Shown: positions 59,904 through 64,000 of the stretch, one piece after another
How the letters are laid out: the number at the start of each line of letters is the position of its first letter
Numbering within the stretch: the first letter of the stretch is position 1
Source: Virgibacillus ndiopensis
GTDB taxonomy: Bacteria; Bacillota; Bacilli; Bacillales; Amphibacillaceae
Length of the DNA stretch: 64,000 bases
Direction: 5' to 3'
Assembly (NCBI RefSeq): GCF_900187325.1
Contig: NZ_FZMZ01000006.1
Location: 310,001 to 374,000 of the forward strand
Notes under the pieces: generated by a model
Told to the model about the DNA's origin: nothing
The model's input: only the letters and a program-made list of their open reading frames with translations
Database searches by the model: none
Position numbers and translations under genes: made by a program

Positions 59904-61160
59904 ATGGCATTTAACGATAAGATACCTCGAGAAAAGGCTATTGATAATAGTCTTGCACTTTTATCTGAAGGTTATATGTTTATTCCGAACAGATGTGTGA
60001 AGTTTCAATCAACCATTTTTCAGACCAGATTGTTAGGTGGTCAGAAGGTTATTTGCATTAGTGGCGAAGATGCCGGAAGAATATTTTATGATAATGAGAA
60101 ATTTAAACGAAAAGGAGCAGCTCCTAAACGTGTACAAGAGAGCTTGTTTGGTAAAAACGGGGTACAAACATTAGACGGTGTAGAGCATCAGCATCGGAAA
60201 CAATTGTTTATGTCACTCATGACACCAGAACGCTTGAAGGTGCTTATCAAACTTATTGAAGAACAATGGGAACTTGCAGTGAGAAAATGGAAAAGGGCAA
60301 AAAAGATTGTACTGTTTGATGAAGCTCGTGAAATTATGTGCCGTGTTGCATGTTTGTGGGCGGGTATTCCGTTAAATGAAAAGGAAGTTGAGCTTCGAAC
60401 TAGTGATTTAAGTGATATGATTGATGCGTTTGGTGCAGTTGGTCCACGTCATTGGATGGGAAGACAGGCACGAAATCGGTCAGAACAATGGATTAGAGGG
60501 ATCATTGGTAATGTTCGAGCGGGGAAAATGGATGCATCGGAAGATACTGCTTTATATGCAATGGCGTGGCACAGAGATTTGAATGGAAATCTTTTAAGGA
60601 TTCAAATAGCTACAGTCGAACTTCTAAATATTGTTAGACCAATTGTAGCTATTGCCAGATATATCACATTTGGAGCAATCGCGTTACACAACTACCCAGA
60701 GACACGAGAAAAATTACAAGACAATAGTAATTATAGTCAACTATTTGTCCAGGAAGTCCGTCGTTTTTATCCTTTTGGGCCATTTTTGGGTGCACGGGTA
60801 CGGAAAGAGTTTATTTGGGAAGACTGTCATTTTACGAAAGGTACCATGGTTTTGTTAGACGTTTATGGGACCAATCATAGTCCAAAGCTTTGGGATAACC
60901 CAGATGAATTCCGTCCTGAACGGTTCAACGATTGGAAAGGAAGTCCATTTGATTTTATTCCACAAGGTGGCGGTGATTATCAAAAAGGTCACCGGTGCGC
61001 AGGGGAGTGGATTACCATTGAGGCTATGAAGACAAGCTTGGAATTTTTGACCCAGAAGATGGAATATGATGTACCGAAGCAGGATATGAGTTTTAGTATG
61101 GTTAGGATGCCAACAATTCCGAAGAGTGGATTTGTGATGAGCAGGATAAGAAGTAAGTAG
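59904..61160 (+). CDS. cypC: Cytochrome P450 CYP152, fatty-acid peroxygenase
   Basis: 418 residues from ATG 59904 (GGAGG 14 bases upstream, rather distant), the same length as B. subtilis P450-BSbeta (CypC/YbdT). The lines agree throughout: LFGKNGVQTLDGVEHQHRKQLFMSLMTPERL, FGAVGPRHWMGRQARNRSEQW and FVQEVRRFYPFGPFLGA. The substrate-carboxylate-binding Arg245-Pro246 (NIVRPIVAI) replaces the usual acid-alcohol pair. Heme Cys365 is in QGGGDYQKGHRCAGEW. It hydroxylates long-chain fatty acids with H2O2 and needs no reductase. Monocistronic. Confidence 0.96.
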   Translation: MAFNDKIPREKAIDNSLALLSEGYMFIPNRCVKFQSTIFQTRLLGGQKVICISGEDAGRIFYDNEKFKRKGAAPKRVQESLFGKNGVQTLDGVEHQHRKQLFMSLMTPERLKVLIKLIEEQWELAVRKWKRAKKIVLFDEAREIMCRVACLWAGIPLNEKEVELRTSDLSDMIDAFGAVGPRHWMGRQARNRSEQWIRGIIGNVRAGKMDASEDTALYAMAWHRDLNGNLLRIQIATVELLNIVRPIVAIARYITFGAIALHNYPETREKLQDNSNYSQLFVQEVRRFYPFGPFLGARVRKEFIWEDCHFTKGTMVLLDVYGTNHSPKLWDNPDEFRPERFNDWKGSPFDFIPQGGGDYQKGHRCAGEWITIEAMKTSLEFLTQKMEYDVPKQDMSFSMVRMPTIPKSGFVMSRIRSK

Positions 61161-61204
61161 ATCTACATTTTAATAAAAGGTTCTTTTCGTATAGTTGCTA
61201 TTTA

Positions 61205-61375
61205 TAGAAGCTGCGACATAGATCGAACTGATGGTTACACCGCCGTTCCGAAATGCGAAGTGGATACAGGCTGTGGATTAGAAAGCACCAAAAGTGCGAA
61301 AAAGATACGTCGCATTTTTTATCACTATTAAAGTAAGATACAACACTTGAAAAGGTAACAATTTTGAAACAGCCT
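61205..61375 (+). repeat. Degenerate dispersed intergenic element, copy B
   Basis: 61324-61374 (ACTATTAAAGTAAGATACAA, then CACTTGAAAAGG, then GAAACAGCCT) matches copy A at 44669-44722. The left part has an imperfect inverted repeat: TGCGACATAGATC (about 61210) against GATACGTCGCA (about 61302). No coding frame. Confidence 0.5.
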
Positions 61376-61378
61376 AAT

Positions 61379-61419
61379 AAAAACACATGTTACCGAAAAT
61401 AAATCGGGCATGTGTTTTT
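61379..61419. terminator. Terminator
   Basis: AAAAACACATG (61379-61389) pairs with CATGTGTTTTT (61409-61419), with an inner CCGA/TCGG pairing. Probably terminates the P450 transcript. Confidence 0.85.
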
Positions 61420-61525
61420 GGATTGATTAGGATTAGTTCCATATTCCCCTGTCAATCAGACTATTTCAAAAAGACTATTATTCCTTTAATCTAGTTAGTG
61501 AAAGAATTTTGAAAGGGGTTGCATT

Positions 61526-63769
61526 ATGATAAGAAGACAAATAGGAAAGGTCTCTTTCATGCTCCTGTTTGCGTTGTTTATGGTTGTACCATCCGTTGGC
61601 GACAACAGTGCCATTGCAGCAGAAACGACGGACAGCAGCATCGTTAACATGAGGCTTATGGAAACAACAGATATACACGTAAATCTTGTCAACTATAATT
61701 ATTATCAGGACGAGCCAACCAATGAGTTTGGTTTAGCAATGACGGCAACACTCATCAAGCAGGCCAGAAATGAAGCTACAAATAGTATGCTATTTGACAA
61801 TGGCGATCTGCTTCAAGGGAATCCACTTGGAGATTATGTTGCTCAAAATGGTCTTGAAGAAGGTGAGATTCATCCGGTTTATAAAGCGATGAATCTATTG
61901 AATTATGATACAGGTAATATAGGAAATCATGAATTTAATTATGGTATTAATTATTTGCAGGAAGCAACAGACGATGCCAATTTCCCATACATCAATGCCA
62001 ATGTATATTATGATGATGGAGATAATGATCCTACTAATGACAAACATTTTTTTGAACCATATAAAATCATGCAAAAGCAAGTAGTAGATACGAATGGCAC
62101 TACCCAAACAGTTGATGTTGGGGTTATAGGCTTTGTCCCACCACAAATCATGCAATGGGATAAAGCTAATCTTGAAGGAAAAGTCATTACAAAAGGAATC
62201 TATGAAACTGCTAAAAAGTATGTACCAATCATGAAGGAACAAGGTGCAGACATTATCGTTGCGATTCCACACTCTGGTCTGGGATCAGTAGAATTACAAG
62301 AGCGTGAAGAAAATGCTACATATAACCTTACACAGGTCGAAGGTATTGATGCTATTATGTTTGGCCATGCTCATGAAGTTTTCCCTAGTGAAACATTTGC
62401 AGGAATTACAGGTGTTAATTTGGAAAAAGGAACAATCAATGGTGTTCCATCTGTAGAAGCAGGATTCTGGGGTGATCACCTTGGTATCATTGATTTGAAG
62501 CTTGAAAAGGATGGAGAAAGCTGGAATGTGATTGACTCTAGTGCCGATGTACGAGCAATTCACGATGAGAACGGAGAAGCTCTTGTCGAACCAGACCAGG
62601 AAATTCTCAATGCGGTAGCGGGAAGTCATCAAGCAACACTTGAGTATATTCGTTCTGAAGTCGGTCAAACGACAGCACCGATATACAGTTATTTTGCACT
62701 TGTAAAAGATGATCCATCTGTGCAAATTGTCTCCAATGCACAAAAATGGTATACAGAGAAAGCAGTAGAAGGAACAGAATATGAAGGGTTACCGATTTTA
62801 TCTGCAGCAGCTCCATTCAAAGCTGGAGGCAGATCTGGTGCCAATTATTATACGTATATCGCTGAAGGTCCAATTGCTATTAAAAACGTAGCAGATCTTT
62901 ATGTTTATCCGAACACGTTAAAAGTTGTGAAGTTAACAGGTAAAGAAATTCGTGACTGGCTGGAAATGTCGGCAGGACAATTTAATCAAATCGACCCAAA
63001 TGCTGCTGGGCAGCAGGAATTAGTTGATACTGATTTTTCAACGTACAATTTTGATGTGATTGACGGTGTAACGTACGAAATTGATGTGACTGAACCTTCC
63101 CGTTATAGTAATGACGGTGAATTAACTAATCCGGATGTCGGGCGCATTGTTAATTTACAATACAACGGTGAACCGGTAAAAGATAATCAAGAATTTCTTG
63201 TTGCAACAAACAATTATCGTGCAAGTGGGGGCGGAAATTTTCCTAATTTAGACGGAAGCCAGGTTATCCTTTCTCCACAAGCACAAAACAGGCAGGTAGT
63301 CATCCAGTATATTCAAGAAAATGGAACAATTGACCCCTCAGTAGATGGTAACTGGTCATTTAAACCGATTGATGGTAATCCTGAGCTAACATTTCAGTCT
63401 TCTCCGGATGCACAGCAATTAATCAAACCTGATGGAAATATCTCTTATTTCGGTGAAGGAACAAACGGTTTTGCCAAATATTCACTTGATGTATCAGAGT
63501 CAGATCCCGTGACGCTTTCGTCTCTGCAACAAAAGGTAGCTGATTTTGTCCAATCAGATAAAATTGATCATCCATTGGCTGTTCAATTGACGAATAAGCT
63601 GAAACAAATTGAACACCAATTGGCTAAAGGACATGACAAGCAAGCCAGTAAAAAGATGGAAGGATTCTTAAAACACTTGAATAACAAATCGATGGATAAA
63701 TTCATTACCGACAATGCAAAAGAAAACTTGAATAAGGATGCTGACGAGCTTTTGAATGCTTGGAAGTAA
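61526..63769 (+). CDS. Secreted 5'-nucleotidase / 2',3'-cyclic-nucleotide phosphodiesterase
   Basis: 747 residues. Signal peptide (1-37, KVSFMLLFALFMVVPSVG...IAA), then a calcineurin-type metallophosphatase domain: LMETTDIHVNLVNYNYYQDEP (D...H), LFDNGDLLQGNPLGDY, GNIGNHEFNYGINYL (GNHE), AIPHSGLG and FGHAHEVFP (about 275). The nucleotidase C-domain follows from about 380, with GRSGANYYTYIAEGPIAIKNVADLYVYPNTLKVVKLTGKEIRDWLE. A final helical tail (about 660-747) resembles a FIMAH-type domain. It frees phosphate from nucleotides outside the cell. No LPXTG signal is seen. Confidence 0.93.
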   Translation: MIRRQIGKVSFMLLFALFMVVPSVGDNSAIAAETTDSSIVNMRLMETTDIHVNLVNYNYYQDEPTNEFGLAMTATLIKQARNEATNSMLFDNGDLLQGNPLGDYVAQNGLEEGEIHPVYKAMNLLNYDTGNIGNHEFNYGINYLQEATDDANFPYINANVYYDDGDNDPTNDKHFFEPYKIMQKQVVDTNGTTQTVDVGVIGFVPPQIMQWDKANLEGKVITKGIYETAKKYVPIMKEQGADIIVAIPHSGLGSVELQEREENATYNLTQVEGIDAIMFGHAHEVFPSETFAGITGVNLEKGTINGVPSVEAGFWGDHLGIIDLKLEKDGESWNVIDSSADVRAIHDENGEALVEPDQEILNAVAGSHQATLEYIRSEVGQTTAPIYSYFALVKDDPSVQIVSNAQKWYTEKAVEGTEYEGLPILSAAAPFKAGGRSGANYYTYIAEGPIAIKNVADLYVYPNTLKVVKLTGKEIRDWLEMSAGQFNQIDPNAAGQQELVDTDFSTYNFDVIDGVTYEIDVTEPSRYSNDGELTNPDVGRIVNLQYNGEPVKDNQEFLVATNNYRASGGGNFPNLDGSQVILSPQAQNRQVVIQYIQENGTIDPSVDGNWSFKPIDGNPELTFQSSPDAQQLIKPDGNISYFGEGTNGFAKYSLDVSESDPVTLSSLQQKVADFVQSDKIDHPLAVQLTNKLKQIEHQLAKGHDKQASKKMEGFLKHLNNKSMDKFITDNAKENLNKDADELLNAWK

Positions 63770-63778
63770 GTTTGTTAT

Positions 63779-63808
63779 ATCCCCTGTACAGAAATAAGTA
63801 TAGGGGAT
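63779..63808 (+). terminator. Terminator of the nucleotidase gene
   Basis: TATCCCCTGTAC (about 63779-63790) pairs with GTATAGGGGAT (about 63798-63808), followed by TTATTTATTT. Confidence 0.75.
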
Positions 63809-63890
63809 TTATTTATTTAGTTTCTTGAAACATAATCCAGACTATGGCCGTATTATGAATAAATAAGAAGGCTTGTTATGGAGGTATGAA

Positions 63891-64000
63891 ATGCTAAAAA
63901 GCTTAACACTATTCGGGAAAATATCGTTGTTAATAGGAATTATGTGTCTTATGCTGGGCATTTTTAAATTAATCCAGGAGATAAACGATGATACCTTTAT
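63891..64000 (+). CDS. Start of a small membrane protein (cut by window end)
   Basis: ATG 63891 follows GGAGG. The 36 visible residues begin MLKSLTLFGKISLLIGIMCL and form a membrane helix, then ILGIFKLIQEINDDTF. The rest lies outside the window, so no family is assigned. Confidence 0.55.
   Translation, partial: MLKSLTLFGKISLLIGIMCLMLGIFKLIQEINDDTF

Overview
This is a low-GC Gram-positive window with strong AGGAGG-type ribosome sites, frequent TTG/GTG starts and Bacillus-type families (Spo0M, CYP152 fatty-acid P450, Arg boxes, c-di-AMP riboswitch, YndM, DltE-like and YutJ-like proteins). It fits a member of the Bacillaceae. The several Na+/H+ and K+ transporters suggest a halotolerant relative of Virgibacillus or Oceanobacillus; that placement is inference.

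Layout. 1-6.9 kb: the 5' part of an immune inhibitor A metalloprotease, a MarR regulator divergent from a CBS protein and a drug-efflux MFS, a CPA1 cation antiporter, and a YhfK-like oxidoreductase. 7-10.2 kb: small accessory genes (VOC protein, AAC(6')-like and other GNAT enzymes, a LEM-3-like GIY-YIG protein, a Cdd1 helix-hairpin-helix protein). 10.3-17.9 kb: a second cation/proton antiporter, divergent from a four-gene envelope/exopolysaccharide operon (two DUF2334 paralogues, a BcsA-like GT2, a GH8-like protein) that resembles B. subtilis ydaJ-N without YdaK and YdaN. 17.9-28.3 kb: an accessory stretch with a gene-end-associated GGGACA/TGTCCC repeat family, broken genes (RDD, nucleotidyltransferase, sigma factor), resistance-like enzymes, a wHTH-TPR regulator with an MFS exporter, and a SDR/TetR pair.

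28.4-36.8 kb: an HpaB-type monooxygenase, a c-di-AMP (ydaO/yuaA) riboswitch with terminator controlling a KtrB-type K+ transporter, a MarR-GNAT fusion with a 33-bp palindromic operator, YndM, an MFS, a new 47-residue protein, an alpha/beta hydrolase, and a decayed GH3 gene. 36.9-49 kb: a HAD phosphatase and two arginine blocks, carAB-argF and argGH, each preceded by paired ArgR boxes 20 bp apart. Between them lie a secreted protein built of six exact 28-residue repeats, a 4-TM protein, a DltE-like SDR and a CDGSH protein. 49.2-64 kb: GrpB, GNAT, DoxX, a FUSC exporter, Spo0M, an FMN 2-hydroxy-acid oxidase with an FAD dehydrogenase, an alkyltransferase-like protein, a YutJ-like NADH dehydrogenase, a sigma factor divergent from a CYP152 P450, and a secreted 5'-nucleotidase.

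How it fits together. Arginine and carbamoyl phosphate synthesis is the only complete pathway segment (carbamoyl phosphate to citrulline to argininosuccinate to arginine) and is under one repressor signal. K+ and Na+ homeostasis appears three times, once under c-di-AMP control. The most distinctive items are the reduced YdaJ-N-like operon with an identical 16-bp palindrome before each DUF2334 gene, the 28-residue-repeat secreted protein, and the GGGACA repeat family sitting at the ends of truncated genes. No tRNA, rRNA, CRISPR array or complete transposase gene was seen.
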